A stretch of DNA of 64,000 nucleotides from Actinoallomurus soli (GCF_024055715.1 NZ_JAMXMV010000031.1:1-64000); one strand, 5' to 3'. Shown: positions 38,820-47,480, counted from the stretch's first letter. The notes: generated by a model from the sequence alone, not told the origin. Made by a program: numbers and translations.

Positions 38820-39892
38820 TCCGGGCCGCGATCGTCGGCACGGGCGGGATCGCGGGCATCTGCCACCTGCCCGCCCTGCGGGCGGAGGCGCACCGCGCCC
38901 GGGTCGTGGCCGCCGTCGACGTCGACGCCGGGCGGGTGAAGGACTTCTGCGCCGAGCACGGCATCCCGGCCGCCTACACCGACCTGGGGGAGATGCTCGC
39001 CGAGGCCCGTCCCGACCTCGTCCACGTCTGCACGCCGCCGCACGTCCACGCCGCGCAGGTCGGCGCGTGCCTGGACGCGGGCGCGTGGGTGCTGTGCGAG
39101 AAGCCGCCCGCCCTCTCGCTCGCCGAGTACGACGCCATGACGGCCGCCGAGCGCGATGGCGGCCCGTACGCGGCCGTCGTCTACCAGCACCGGTTCGGCT
39201 CCGGCGCCCGCCACCTGCGCCGCCTCGTCACCGAGGGAGAGCTGGGCCGGCCCCTGGTCGCGGTCTGCCTGACCACCTGGCACCGCGACCAGGCGTACTT
39301 CGACGTCCCCTGGCGCGGCCGGTGGGACACCGAGGGCGGCGGCCCGACCATGGGCCACGGCATCCACCAGATGGACCTGCTGCTCGCGACGCTCGGCGAC
39401 TGGGCCGAGGTCCGCGCCATGGCCGGCCGCCTCGCCCGGAACGTCGACACCGAGGACGTGTCCGTCGCGTCGGTCCGGTTCGAGAACGGCGCGCTCGCGT
39501 CGGTCGTCAACAGCGTGCTGTCGCCGCGCGAGGAGAGCCGGCTGCGGTTCGACTTCACCGAGGCGACGGTCGAGCTGTCGCACCTGTACGGCTACGGCAA
39601 CGCGGACTGGACCTACACCCCCGCGCCGCACGTCACCGACGAGGCGCGGATCGCCGCGTGGCGGACCCCGGACCGCGACGTGCCGAGTTCGCACACCGCG
39701 CTGCTCGGCGACCTGCTCGACGCGTACGAGCGCGGCGAACGCCCGGAGACCAGCGGGGCGGGCGGCCGGCAGACGCTCGAACTCATCGCCGCGTTGTACC
39801 GGTCGGCGTTCACCGGCCGGCCCGTACGCCGCGGCGAGATCGACGACGCGGACCCCTTCTACCGGGAGATGAACGGCGGGATGCACCTGTGA
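38816..39892 (+). CDS. Gfo/Idh/MocA-family sugar dehydrogenase
   Basis: A 358-residue NAD(P)-dependent oxidoreductase. The Rossmann fold opens IRAAIVGTGGIAGICHLPAL and contains VAAVDVDAGRVKDFCAEHGI and the conserved ALLLCEKPPA-type stretch (WVLCEKPPALSLAEYDAM, with the EKP motif). The C-terminal sheet has GRWDTEGGGPTMGHGIHQMD, where the catalytic His-x3-D is H-Q-M-D. It starts at a GTG overlapping the GH30 stop and is followed, again with overlap, by the PmoA-like gene. Such pairs oxidise or epimerise sugars or sugar acids released from glycans; the exact substrate is unknown. Confidence 0.9.
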   Translation: MIRAAIVGTGGIAGICHLPALRAEAHRARVVAAVDVDAGRVKDFCAEHGIPAAYTDLGEMLAEARPDLVHVCTPPHVHAAQVGACLDAGAWVLCEKPPALSLAEYDAMTAAERDGGPYAAVVYQHRFGSGARHLRRLVTEGELGRPLVAVCLTTWHRDQAYFDVPWRGRWDTEGGGPTMGHGIHQMDLLLATLGDWAEVRAMAGRLARNVDTEDVSVASVRFENGALASVVNSVLSPREESRLRFDFTEATVELSHLYGYGNADWTYTPAPHVTDEARIAAWRTPDRDVPSSHTALLGDLLDAYERGERPETSGAGGRQTLELIAALYRSAFTGRPVRRGEIDDADPFYREMNGGMHL

Positions 39893-40758
39893 GGATCGAG
39901 TACATCGGCGACCACACCCTCGCCGTGCGCGAGCGCGACGTGGAGCTGTTCCGGTACGTCTACCGGCCGGCCACGCCGGCGTTCGAGGGACCGAAGCCGT
40001 ACCTGCACCCGGTCCGTACGCTCGCCGGGGACGTCGTCACCGCGTACCGGCCGCACGATCACCGCTGGCACAAGGGCGTCCAGATGACCGTGTCGCACCT
40101 GTCGGGGGAGAATTTCTGGGGCGGCGGCAGCTACGTCCGCGACCAGGGCTACGTCGACCTGCCGAACGTCGGCGTCATGCGGCACGAGGAGTTCGCCGAC
40201 GCCGACGGGGGCCGGATCGCCGAGCGCCTCACCTGGCACACCCAGGCGGGCGAGCACTGGGTGGACGAGCACCGCGAGCTGACCGTACGCGACGTCGCCG
40301 CCGACTCGTGGGCGCTGGAGTTCGCGACCGCGCTGACCAACGTACGGGGGGAGCCGCTCGTCTTCGGCAGCCCGACGACGAACGGCCGCCCGGCGGCCGG
40401 GTACAGCGGGCTGTTCTGGCGCGGGCCGCGGGCCTTCACCGACGGGGAGATCCTCGCGGCGGAGGGGCAGGGCGGTCCGGAGCTGATGGGCCGGCCCGCG
40501 GCCTGGCTCGCGTACGTCGGCCGGCACGACGAGGTCGACCGGGCCTCGACGCTCATGTTCTTCGACGACCCGGAGTTCGGCAGCGACTGGTTCGTCCGGA
40601 ACACACCGTTCCCGGCGGTCAACCCCTCGCTCGCCTTCGCCGAGGAGTTCGCGCTGCCGCCCGGGGAGACGCTGCGCCTGCGGTACCGGATCGTCGTCGC
40701 CGACGGCGCCTGGGACCGCGCGCGGCTGGACGCCTACGCCAAGGACCACCCATGGTGA
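39889..40758 (+). CDS. PmoA/DUF6807-family protein
   Basis: A 289-residue protein with GTG start overlapping the dehydrogenase stop. It reads as a beta-sandwich: PYLHPVRTLAGDVVTAYRPH, then DHRWHKGVQMTVSHLSGENF, GGGSYVRDQGYVDLPN, LVFGSPTTNGRPAAGYSGLF and a C-terminal FALPPGETLRLRYRIVVADG. The HPx and DHRWHKG segments match PmoA-type proteins (DUF6807) that sit beside Gfo/Idh/MocA dehydrogenases in sugar clusters; their reaction is not known to me. Its stop overlaps the start of the cupin gene (ATG at 40752 lies seven bases before the TGA ends). Confidence 0.85.
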   Translation: MRIEYIGDHTLAVRERDVELFRYVYRPATPAFEGPKPYLHPVRTLAGDVVTAYRPHDHRWHKGVQMTVSHLSGENFWGGGSYVRDQGYVDLPNVGVMRHEEFADADGGRIAERLTWHTQAGEHWVDEHRELTVRDVAADSWALEFATALTNVRGEPLVFGSPTTNGRPAAGYSGLFWRGPRAFTDGEILAAEGQGGPELMGRPAAWLAYVGRHDEVDRASTLMFFDDPEFGSDWFVRNTPFPAVNPSLAFAEEFALPPGETLRLRYRIVVADGAWDRARLDAYAKDHPW

Positions 40759-41453
40759 GCCCGCTGCCCGGCGCGGTCGGGATCTCGGGGCTGCGCGTGT
40801 ACGACTGGCCGACCGCCGACGGGCTGTGCGGCGGCTCGCCGCACGTCCACCTGACCTGCGCGGAGGCGTACGTCGTCGTCGCGGGCGAGGGCAGCGTGCA
40901 GACGCTGACCTGCGACGGCTTCACCGAGACGCCGCTGGCCCCCGGCACCGTCGCCTGGTTCACGCCGGGGACCGTGCACCGTCTCGTCAACGGCGACGGC
41001 GGGCTGCACATCGTCGTCGTCATGCAGAACAGCGGGCTGCCCGAGGCGGGCGACGCCGTCTTCACCTTCCCGCCGGAGACCCTGAACGACCCGGCGGCGT
41101 ACGAGCGGACGGCAACCCTGGACCCCGCCGCGCGCGAGGACACCGCCCGGCGCCGCCGCGACCTGGCCCTGGAGGGCTACGCCGTCCTGCGCGAGCGGCT
41201 CGACGACGGCGACCCGGCGGCGCTGCACGCCTTCTACCGGTCGGCCGTACGCCTCAAGGCGCACCTGTTCGGCGAGTGGGAGAGGCGCTGGCGGACCGGT
41301 GCGTTCGCCGAGGCGCTGCAGACCGGCGCGCACCTGAGCCGCCTGGGCGCGGGCGACATCGGCCACCTGACGGAGGCCGCCGTGCACCGGCTCGAACCGC
41401 CGCCGGAGCGCGCGTTCGGCATGTGCGGCCGCCTCGACACGTACGTGCCGTGA
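40752..41453 (+). CDS. Cupin-domain protein closing the sugar operon
   Basis: A 233-residue protein with a single N-terminal cupin: CGGSPHVHLTCAEAYVVVAG, then GTVAWFTPGTVHRLVNGDGG and LHIVVVMQNSGLPEAGD, giving metal-binding His-x-His, Glu and His. The C-terminal 110 residues are helical (LALEGYAVLRERLDDGDPAA; YRSAVRLKAHLFGEWERRW), a region often present in cupins linked to sugar-utilisation genes. It may be an isomerase or a sugar-binding regulator of the pathway. It overlaps the PmoA-like gene and is convergent with the lysR gene. Confidence 0.85.
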   Translation: MVSPLPGAVGISGLRVYDWPTADGLCGGSPHVHLTCAEAYVVVAGEGSVQTLTCDGFTETPLAPGTVAWFTPGTVHRLVNGDGGLHIVVVMQNSGLPEAGDAVFTFPPETLNDPAAYERTATLDPAAREDTARRRRDLALEGYAVLRERLDDGDPAALHAFYRSAVRLKAHLFGEWERRWRTGAFAEALQTGAHLSRLGAGDIGHLTEAAVHRLEPPPERAFGMCGRLDTYVP

Positions 41454-41466
41454 CCCGTCCGGCCGG

Positions 41467-42363
41467 TCAGGCCGGGTCCCGCGTCTCCAGGCAGCAGCGG
41501 ACGAAGTCCTGGACCACAGGGTCGGCGTCGGCGGCCGGCGTCCAGGCGACGCCGACCTCGCTCGGGGAGACGCCGGTGACGGGCAGGTACGTGACGCCGG
41601 GGCGGGCGTAGAAGCGGGCGGCGGACTCCGGAGCGAGGGCGACGCCGTAGCCGTTGGCGATCGCGCTGAGCCAGTCGTCGGGCTGGTCGGTGACCGCGCC
41701 GACCGGCGGCGGCGCACCGCCGCGCTCGTCGACGGCCAGCCAGTAGTCGCGCCATCGACCGGTGTCGGCCGGGGCCGCGACGAACGGTTCGTCCCGCAGG
41801 TCGGTGATGGAGACCCGGTCGCGCGCGGCCAGCCGGTGGCCACTGGGCACCGCGACGCAGCGGGGCTCGCTGAACAGCACCTCCATCCGGAGGGCCTCCT
41901 GCCCGGGGAAGGGCAGGCGCAGCAGCGCCACGTCCACCTCCGCGTCCGCGAGCCCGGCCGTCGGATCCGACCAGGCGGCCTGCCGCATGTCGACCCGCCA
42001 TCCCGGCCGGCGGCCGGCGAACGCGGCGATGATGCGCGGCGTCGCCTCGTTCGCGGCGCTGGCCAGGAAGCCGACCCGCAGCACGCGGTCCGCCCGGCGC
42101 GCCGCCTCCCTGGTCTCCCGGAGCACACGGTCCCAGTCGGCCAGCAGGGCGGGGGCCCGGGCCGCCAGGGCCCGGCCGGGTTCGGTGAGGGCCATGCCGT
42201 CGCGGGACCGTACGAACAGTGTCATTCCGAGGAGGGTCTCCAGGCGCTTGATCTGCTTGGTCAGCGCCGGCTGGGAGACGTACAGCCGCTCGGCGGCGTG
42301 AGTGAGGTTGCCCTCCTCCGCGACGGCGACGAAGTAGCGCAGGAGCCGGAGGTCCACATCCAT
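41467..42363 (-). CDS. LysR-family transcriptional regulator
   Basis: A 298-residue protein. The HTH at residues 1-60 is RLLRYFVAVAEEGNLTHAAE, then RLYVSQPALTKQIKRLETLL, as in LysR proteins. The two-lobed effector-binding domain spans about 90-295 (LRVGFLASAANEATPRIIAA; EVDVALLRLPFPGQEALRME). It ends 13 bp from the cupin gene in convergent orientation and is divergent from the 42468 gene pair, with about 105 bp between the starts. That spacing suggests it controls the divergent gene pair rather than the sugar operon. Confidence 0.9.
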   Translation of the reverse strand: MDVDLRLLRYFVAVAEEGNLTHAAERLYVSQPALTKQIKRLETLLGMTLFVRSRDGMALTEPGRALAARAPALLADWDRVLRETREAARRADRVLRVGFLASAANEATPRIIAAFAGRRPGWRVDMRQAAWSDPTAGLADAEVDVALLRLPFPGQEALRMEVLFSEPRCVAVPSGHRLAARDRVSITDLRDEPFVAAPADTGRWRDYWLAVDERGGAPPPVGAVTDQPDDWLSAIANGYGVALAPESAARFYARPGVTYLPVTGVSPSEVGVAWTPAADADPVVQDFVRCCLETRDPA

Positions 42364-42467
42364 GCCAACAGGTTATAGACGCAGGTATTGGACGCTTGAC
42401 CGCGTCCTCGGCGAGCCTTGTGTCGACGGCGGGCACCGGCCCGCCGAATGGCGGACGAGGAGGTCCC

Positions 42468-42773
42468 ATGCCCATGCTGATGGTCCGGTACGAGGTCGCC
42501 GAGGAGAACGCGGCCGAGGTCGCCGCCGCGATCGACGAGGTGTTCGCGGCCGTGCGGGAGCGGCAGCCGGAAGGGGTCCGGTACGCCTACCTGCGTGCCG
42601 TCCACGGCACCGAGTTCGTCGCCCTGCTGGAGCTGCCCGAAGGCGTCGAGAACCCGCTGCCCGGCATCGAGGCGGCGCGGCGGCTGCAGGAGGTCGTCGC
42701 GCGCTGCGCCGTGGGGCCCGCGCCGGTACCCCGGCCGCTCGACGTCCTCGGCGACCACCGCCTCTTCGGCTGA
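42468..42773 (+). CDS. Small ferredoxin-fold-like (ABM/DABB-type) protein
   Basis: A 101-residue protein preceded by GAGGAGGTC. It has the beta-alpha-beta pattern of dimeric alpha+beta barrel monooxygenase-like proteins: MPMLMVRYEVAEENAAEVAA, then AVRERQPEGVRYAYLRAVHG and TEFVALLELPEGVENPLPGI. No catalytic residue is identified. It is divergent from lysR and forms a short operon with a DoxX-like membrane protein, which together suggest a redox or xenobiotic response. Confidence 0.65.
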   Translation: MPMLMVRYEVAEENAAEVAAAIDEVFAAVRERQPEGVRYAYLRAVHGTEFVALLELPEGVENPLPGIEAARRLQEVVARCAVGPAPVPRPLDVLGDHRLFG

Positions 42774-42786
42774 ACGGGGCATCGGG

Positions 42787-43137
42787 GTGTTCGCCGCGTA
42801 CGTCGCCGTCACCGTCGTCACGATCCTGGCCACCGCCGGCATCGCCGTCGCGGACGTCGCGCGCGCCGGGTTCGTCCTCGCCAACTCGGCCGAGGTCGGC
42901 GTCCCGCAGGCGTGGCTGCCGATGCTCGCCGTGCTCAAGGGCGCCGGCGCGGCCGGGCTTCTCCTCGGGCTCCTGGGGATCCGGTTCGTCGGCGTCGCCG
43001 CCGCCGTGGGACTCGTCCTGTTCTTCGCCGGAGCCCTCTTCGCCCACGTCCGCGCCCGGGTCTTCCACAACATCGCCTTCCCCGGCGGCTACTTCGCGCT
43101 GGCGGCGGCGTCGCTGGTCCTCGTCCTCGGGCGCTGA
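42787..43137 (+). CDS. DoxX-like four-helix membrane protein
   Basis: A 116-residue protein with GTG start 13 bp after the preceding gene. Four membrane helices are visible (YVAVTVVTILATAGIAVADV; WLPMLAVLKGAGAAGLLLGL; VGVAAAVGLVLFFAGALFAH; GGYFALAAASLVLVLG), with KGAGAAGLLLGL and HVRAR as in the DoxX-like family (DoxX_2). Its function is unknown; the family is associated with redox processes. It is probably co-transcribed with the 42468 gene and controlled by the divergent LysR protein. Confidence 0.8.
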   Translation: MFAAYVAVTVVTILATAGIAVADVARAGFVLANSAEVGVPQAWLPMLAVLKGAGAAGLLLGLLGIRFVGVAAAVGLVLFFAGALFAHVRARVFHNIAFPGGYFALAAASLVLVLGR

Positions 43138-43344
43138 ACGGCGAGCCCGCTTTCACCTGCTTTCACGGCCGGTCGCCCGGCAGGGCGCGTCGTCGCAGGT
43201 CACCGCGCCGAGGCAGGACGTCCCCGCGGCCGTCGTTGACCCTTCGAGACCCGGAAACCGATCCTGAGAACGCGCTCCCACCGCGCCCGAACTCCCGCGG
43301 GTCCGCCTGACCGGCTCGCGGGCGGATCGAAGGGAAACGGTGTC

Positions 43345-44385
43345 GTGAGAAAGCGACGGAGAAGCGCGCTCGCCGCGGCCCTAGGCATGGTGTTGATCAT
43401 GGGGCTGAGCGTCTTCACGGGAACCACCCCCGCGTGGGCCCACGGAGCGTTCATGCAGCCGGGCAGCCGTACGTTCCTGTGCTGGAAGGACGGCCTCACC
43501 TCGACCGGGGAGATCAAGCCCCAGAACCCGGCGTGTGCGGCCGCCGTCGCCCAGAGCGGGACCAACTCGCTCTACAACTGGTTCTCCGTGCTCCGGTCCG
43601 ACGGCGCCGGCCGTACGCGGGGCTTCATCCCCGACGGGCAGCTGTGCAGCGGCGGGAACCCGAACTTCACCGGCTTCGACCTGCCGGGGACGAACTGGCC
43701 GGTCACGCACCTGACGAGCGGCGCGAACTTCAACTTCCGCTACAACAAGTGGGCGGCGCACCCGGGCTCGTTCTACCTGTACGTCACCAAGGACGGCTGG
43801 GACCCGTCCAAGCCGCTGACCTGGGACGAGCTCGAGACCAATCCGTTCCTCGTCGCCGACCACCCGGCGGACACCGGCCCGGTCGGCAGCGTCGACGGCT
43901 ACTACTACTGGTCCGGCAACCTCCCGGCGAACAAGACCGGCCGCCACATCATCTACTCCGTCTGGTCGCGCTCGGACAGCACCGAGACCTTCTACGGCTG
44001 CTCCGACGTGGTCTTCGACGGCGGCAACGGTGAGGTCACCGGCGTCGGCACCGGCGGTGGCGGCACCGGGGGAGGCGGCGGCACGACCATGCCGTGCACC
44101 GCGACGTACAAGACCACCAGCAGCTGGTCGGGCGGCTTCCAGGGCGAGATGACGGTGAGCAACCCCGGTACCGCGCCCCTCAACGGCTGGACCGTGAGCT
44201 GGATGCCGGCCAGCGGCCAGACCATCAACAGCGTGTGGAACGGAACGCTGACTCAAAGCGGAGACATGGTGACGGTGCGCAGTGCCGATTGGAACCGGAC
44301 GGTGAACGGCGGCGCGTCGACCACCTTCGGATTCGTCGCGAACGGCTCGCCGGGCGCGGACATGCTCTCCTGCACGAGCCCCTGA
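43345..44385 (+). CDS. Secreted AA10 lytic polysaccharide monooxygenase with CBM2
   Basis: A 346-residue precursor, GTG start after AAGGGAA. The signal peptide ends TTPAWA, leaving His33 as the mature N-terminus (HGAFMQPGSR), the first ligand of the copper histidine brace; the second is H122 in NWPVTHLTSG. ETFYGCSDVVF supplies the axial aromatic residue. A Gly/Thr-rich linker at about 230-250 leads to a CBM2 module (CTATYKTTSSWSGGFQGEMT; PLNGWTVSWM; TTFGFVANGS). It oxidatively cleaves cellulose or chitin; the CBM2 and neighbouring xylanase favour cellulose/hemicellulose. A terminator follows at 44451. Confidence 0.95.
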   Translation: MRKRRRSALAAALGMVLIMGLSVFTGTTPAWAHGAFMQPGSRTFLCWKDGLTSTGEIKPQNPACAAAVAQSGTNSLYNWFSVLRSDGAGRTRGFIPDGQLCSGGNPNFTGFDLPGTNWPVTHLTSGANFNFRYNKWAAHPGSFYLYVTKDGWDPSKPLTWDELETNPFLVADHPADTGPVGSVDGYYYWSGNLPANKTGRHIIYSVWSRSDSTETFYGCSDVVFDGGNGEVTGVGTGGGGTGGGGGTTMPCTATYKTTSSWSGGFQGEMTVSNPGTAPLNGWTVSWMPASGQTINSVWNGTLTQSGDMVTVRSADWNRTVNGGASTTFGFVANGSPGADMLSCTSP

Positions 44386-44450
44386 CCCACCGGCCCGGCG
44401 CGACGACCGTGCCGGCCTCCACCCGTCCCAGCCCCTGACCGGACCGACCC

Positions 44451-44481
44451 GGCGCGGGGGAGCCCCGCTCTCCCCCGCGCC
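44451..44481. terminator. 12-bp stem terminator after the LPMO gene
   Basis: GGCGCGGGGGAG (44451-44462) and CTCCCCCGCGCC (44470-44481) pair perfectly around a 7-nt loop, separating the LPMO and xylanase transcripts. Confidence 0.8.
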
Positions 44482-44531
44482 TCGTCCTGGGCACGGCACT
44501 TCTCCCGCACACCCCTCTGGAGGAACCCAGC

Positions 44532-45932
44532 ATGTCCTCGCCATTCCGGCCGAGACTCGCGGCCGTCCTGGCGCTGGCACTCGGCGCGCTCCTGGCGCTC
44601 ACCGCCGTGGTGATGCGCCCGGCGTCCGCCGCGTCAACGCTCGACCAGCTCGCCAAGGCCAAGGGCAAGTACTTCGGTTCGGCGACCGACAACTCCGAAC
44701 TGTCCGACAGCGCCTACACGGCGATCCTGGGCGGCGGCGAGTTCGGGGCGACCACCCCGGGCAACTCGATGAAGTGGGACACCACCGAGCCTTCGAGGGG
44801 ATCGTTCAACTTCAGCGGAGGCGACCAGATCGTCTCCTTCGCCAAGAGCCACAACATGATCGTGCGCGGTCACAACCTGGTCTGGCACCAGCAGCTCCCG
44901 AACTGGGTGTCGAGCCTGCCGAGCAACCAGGTCCAAGCCGCGATGGAGAACCACATCACCACGGAGGTGACCCACTACAAGGGCCAGCTCTACGCCTGGG
45001 ACGTGGTGAACGAGCCGTTCAACGAGGACGGCACGCTCCGCTCCGACGCGTTCTACAACGCGATGGGCAGCGGCTACATCGCCGACGCGCTCCGTACGGC
45101 GCACGCCGCCGACCCGGACGCCAAGCTCTACCTGAACGACTACAACATCGAGGGCCTCGGCGCGAAGAGCGACGGGATGTACAACCTCGTCAAGTCGCTC
45201 AAGCAGCAGGGCGTGCCGATCGACGGCGTCGGCTTCGAGAGCCACCTGGCGATCCAGTACGGCTTCCCGACCAACATGCAGCAGAACATGCAGCGCTTCG
45301 CCGACCTCGGCGTGGACGTCGCCGTCACCGAGCTCGACGTGCGGATGCAGCTGCCCGCCGACACCAGCAAGGTCAACACCCAGGCCCAGTACTACACGAA
45401 CGTCGTGAACGCCTGCCTCGCGGTGACCCGCTGCGTCGGCATCACGATCTGGGACTACACCGACAAGTACTCCTGGATCCCCGGCACCTTCAGCGGTGAA
45501 GGCTCGGCCCTGCCCTGGGACCAGAACCTGCAGAAGAAGCCGCAGATCTACGGTGCGATCAGCACCGCGCTCGGCGGCACGGGCGACGGCGGCACCCCGA
45601 CGCCCACCCCGACCCCCACGCCCGGCAGCTGCAAGGTCGCCTACGCGGCCAACGACTGGGGGACCGGCTTCACCGCGAACATCACGATCACCAACGGGAG
45701 CTCGGCGATCAACGGCTGGACGCTGAAGTTCTCCTATCCCGGCAACCAGCAGCTCTCCCAGGGCTGGAGCGGCACCTGGTCACAGTCCGGCAACACCGTG
45801 ACCGTCACCAACGCGAGCTGGAACGGCGCCCTGGCCGCCGGCGCGTCGACCTCGGTCGGCGCGAACTTCACCTACAGCGGCTCCAACGCGGCTCCGGGCT
45901 CGTTCACCCTCAACGGCACGACCTGCGGCTGA
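44532..45932 (+). CDS. Secreted GH10 endo-beta-1,4-xylanase with CBM2
   Basis: A 466-residue precursor, ATG after CTGGAGGAA. A signal peptide (1-34, ending MRPASAAS) is followed by the GH10 barrel at about 35-345. The acid/base Glu is E161 in YAWDVVNEPF and the nucleophile E267 in VAVTELDVRM, with the substrate-binding VRGHNLVWHQQLPNW also present. A PTPTPTPTP linker (about 358-368) leads to a C-terminal CBM2 (CKVAYAANDWGTGFTANITI; NGWTLKFSYPGNQQL; GASTSVGANF). It cleaves internal xylan bonds while bound to plant cell wall. A strong terminator follows. Confidence 0.96.
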   Translation: MSSPFRPRLAAVLALALGALLALTAVVMRPASAASTLDQLAKAKGKYFGSATDNSELSDSAYTAILGGGEFGATTPGNSMKWDTTEPSRGSFNFSGGDQIVSFAKSHNMIVRGHNLVWHQQLPNWVSSLPSNQVQAAMENHITTEVTHYKGQLYAWDVVNEPFNEDGTLRSDAFYNAMGSGYIADALRTAHAADPDAKLYLNDYNIEGLGAKSDGMYNLVKSLKQQGVPIDGVGFESHLAIQYGFPTNMQQNMQRFADLGVDVAVTELDVRMQLPADTSKVNTQAQYYTNVVNACLAVTRCVGITIWDYTDKYSWIPGTFSGEGSALPWDQNLQKKPQIYGAISTALGGTGDGGTPTPTPTPTPGSCKVAYAANDWGTGFTANITITNGSSAINGWTLKFSYPGNQQLSQGWSGTWSQSGNTVTVTNASWNGALAAGASTSVGANFTYSGSNAAPGSFTLNGTTCG

Positions 45933-45945
45933 GGGCCGGCAGACC

Positions 45946-45989
45946 GTCCCCGGGGGCCTCGCGTGCGGAGGACCGAGGCCCCCGGGGAC
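45946..45989. terminator. 15-bp stem terminator after the xylanase gene
   Basis: Arms 45946-45960 and 45975-45989 are perfect inverted copies around a 14-nt loop. It can also serve the convergent tetR remnant. Confidence 0.82.
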
Positions 45990-45998
45990 ATTCGTTCG

Positions 45999-46446
45999 TC
46001 AGTGCTGGTGCGGTAGGGCGGCGATGCCGTCGAGCAGGCGGTCCAGCGCGAACGCGAACCGGGTGTCGAGGTCCGGGGCGGTGAGGTCCCCGGCCAGTGC
46101 GACGGTGTGCGGCAACTCCTCGGCGGGCAGCGCGGCGAGCCGGTCGCGCAGGTCGTCGAGGTACGAAAGGGGGAGTCCGGCCGGCGGCGACCGCGGCGGA
46201 CAGCGGGGCCTGCTCACCGCCGACGAAGCCGATCAGGAAGGTCGTCAGGAGGTACAGCGCGTAGGCGGCGTCGCGGTCGGAGAGCCCGGCACCGCGCAGC
46301 GCCCCGATGACGACCTCGATCGTACGCAGCCGGCCGCGGCCGGCGGTGAACCGTCCGGAGAGCAGCCGGGCCGAGTCCCGATGGGCGAGCAGGTGCCGCC
46401 GCAGCGTCGGCATGATCGCGGAGAGGCTGGCGCGCCAGTCATCGCC
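45999..46446 (-). pseudogene. Decayed tetR gene: C-terminal domain only, frameshifted
   Basis: Minus-strand sequence encodes a TetR C-terminal ligand domain in two frames. The first piece (about 46446-46180) reads MPTLRRHLLAHRDSARLLSG, then IEVVIGALRGAGLSDRDAAY and TTFLIGFVGGEQAPLSAAVA. After a frameshift near the C-run around 46165-46185 it continues LSYLDDLRDRLAALPAEELP, then FAFALDRLLDGIAALPHQ. The N-terminal DNA-binding helix-turn-helix is absent upstream. With both a 5' deletion and a frameshift the gene cannot make a repressor. A single-base sequencing error could explain the frameshift but not the missing HTH. Confidence 0.8.
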
Positions 46447-46525
46447 GTCGTACGCGGGGAGTCGGCCAAGACGCCCCGACTTTGGGAAACGGACCTGAGC
46501 TGACGCCACCGATGGGACCTGCGGC

Positions 46526-46567
46526 GCCGAGGATTTTCGTCGCCCTGTGACCGCGAAAACCCTCGGC
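46526..46567. terminator. Hairpin of the GCCGAGG-TTTTCG family, copy 1
   Basis: Left arm from GCCGAGGATTTTCG and right arm CGAAAACCCTCGGC pair with one mismatch. It lies 3' of the minus-strand operon ending at 46808. Closely related to the hairpin at 51086-51125. Confidence 0.6.
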
Positions 46568-46807
46568 CGTACCGCCCCGCGCCACCGCCGCCGCTTTCAC
46601 GGTCGACCCAGCCTCACTACACGGACGGTCCCTCGCGAAGACGCACCCCCAGCACCGCGCCGTACGAAACGCTCGCTGCCCTCACCGTGAGCCTCGCGAT
46701 CCCTGCCGCCGGTATCGACGGAAGAAAGCGACGAGTAAGACAATGCTCGTCCACCGCGGCGGCAAGGTGGCGACAGAGACGGTGAAGCAGGCGGTGATGG
46801 GTACCGC
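46568..46807. other. Intergenic stretch without supported gene
   Basis: About 240 bp downstream of the small-protein operon. Open frames here show no recognisable protein. Apart from the family hairpin at its left edge, nothing is seen. Confidence 0.35.
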
Positions 46808-47014
46808 TCACCTGGGCGGCAACGCACCGGCGGGCCAGGGCCATGAACGGGCATTGATGATCGCGCGGGTCAGTTCCTCGGGGTGCAGCGCCTCGATCAG
46901 CCGCCATCCGACCGGCGGCGGTATCAGGGCCCACCAGGACCTGGTGTACGTGCCGAACCAGATCGGTGTTCCCGGGAATCTCCGGCTCAGGACGGCCAGC
47001 GCGTCGGCGCTCAC
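46808..47014 (-). CDS. Small Trp-rich protein of actinobacteria
   Basis: A 68-residue protein with GTG start overlapping the stop of the preceding gene (GTGA). The sequence LSRRFPGTPIWFGTYTRSWW, then ALIPPPVGWRLIEALHPEEL and TRAI, follows the pattern of short actinomycete proteins with a RFPG-x-x-IW-x-G-x-x-T-x-SWWA core. The function is unknown. The overlapping start and the HTH/TPR regulator upstream in divergent orientation are typical of these gene pairs, which may be targets or partners of such regulators. Confidence 0.65.
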   Translation of the reverse strand: MSADALAVLSRRFPGTPIWFGTYTRSWWALIPPPVGWRLIEALHPEELTRAIINARSWPWPAGALPPR

Positions 47015-47283
47015 GGACGGGCGTCGGGCACTTCGGTTCGCCCGCCGAGGTATGCCGTGATCTCGGCGGCCGCTCCCGCCGGATCGCCCACCGCGTAACG
47101 CACCTTTTCGCTGCGACGCCACACGAAGGCGTCGTCCTCGATGCCGATCCAGATCCTGTCCCCGGTAAGAGAGGCACGAACCGACAAGGCCGGCCGGGCG
47201 TCGCTCAAGCCGACATGCAGTCCGGATCCGGCGAGTGCCTGGCACAGATCGGTCAGTGCGCGGATCTTCTGCTCGCTGTCCAT
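47011..47283 (-). CDS. Small conserved protein, paralogue of 29604-29885
   Basis: A 90-residue protein with start ATG 47283 after AGGGAGTC. An N-terminal helix (MDSEQKIRALTDLCQALAGS) is followed by strands with RASLTGDRIWIGIEDDAFVW, then RRSEKVRYAVGDPAGAAAEI and a short tail. The arrangement repeats that of the 29604-29885 protein. It is the first gene of a two-gene operon, divergent from the HTH/TPR regulator at 47481. No biochemical role is known to me. Confidence 0.68.
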   Translation of the reverse strand: MDSEQKIRALTDLCQALAGSGLHVGLSDARPALSVRASLTGDRIWIGIEDDAFVWRRSEKVRYAVGDPAGAAAEITAYLGGRTEVPDARP

Positions 47284-47480
47284 CTGACTCCCTTCTCGAT
47301 GCGAAATCGACGCTTTCCACGATCGGGCATCGGGCACCGAGAAATGGGCTTCGATCCGGCACGGCAGGTGCGGACATCTGCGGATTGGTGTGCTCGGTGT
47401 GCTTCCGGTTCTCGCCTAACACCGCGGTTAGAGTTATCACCGCACCATCCCCCGATGGCACTCTCCCCTAGGTGGACCTC

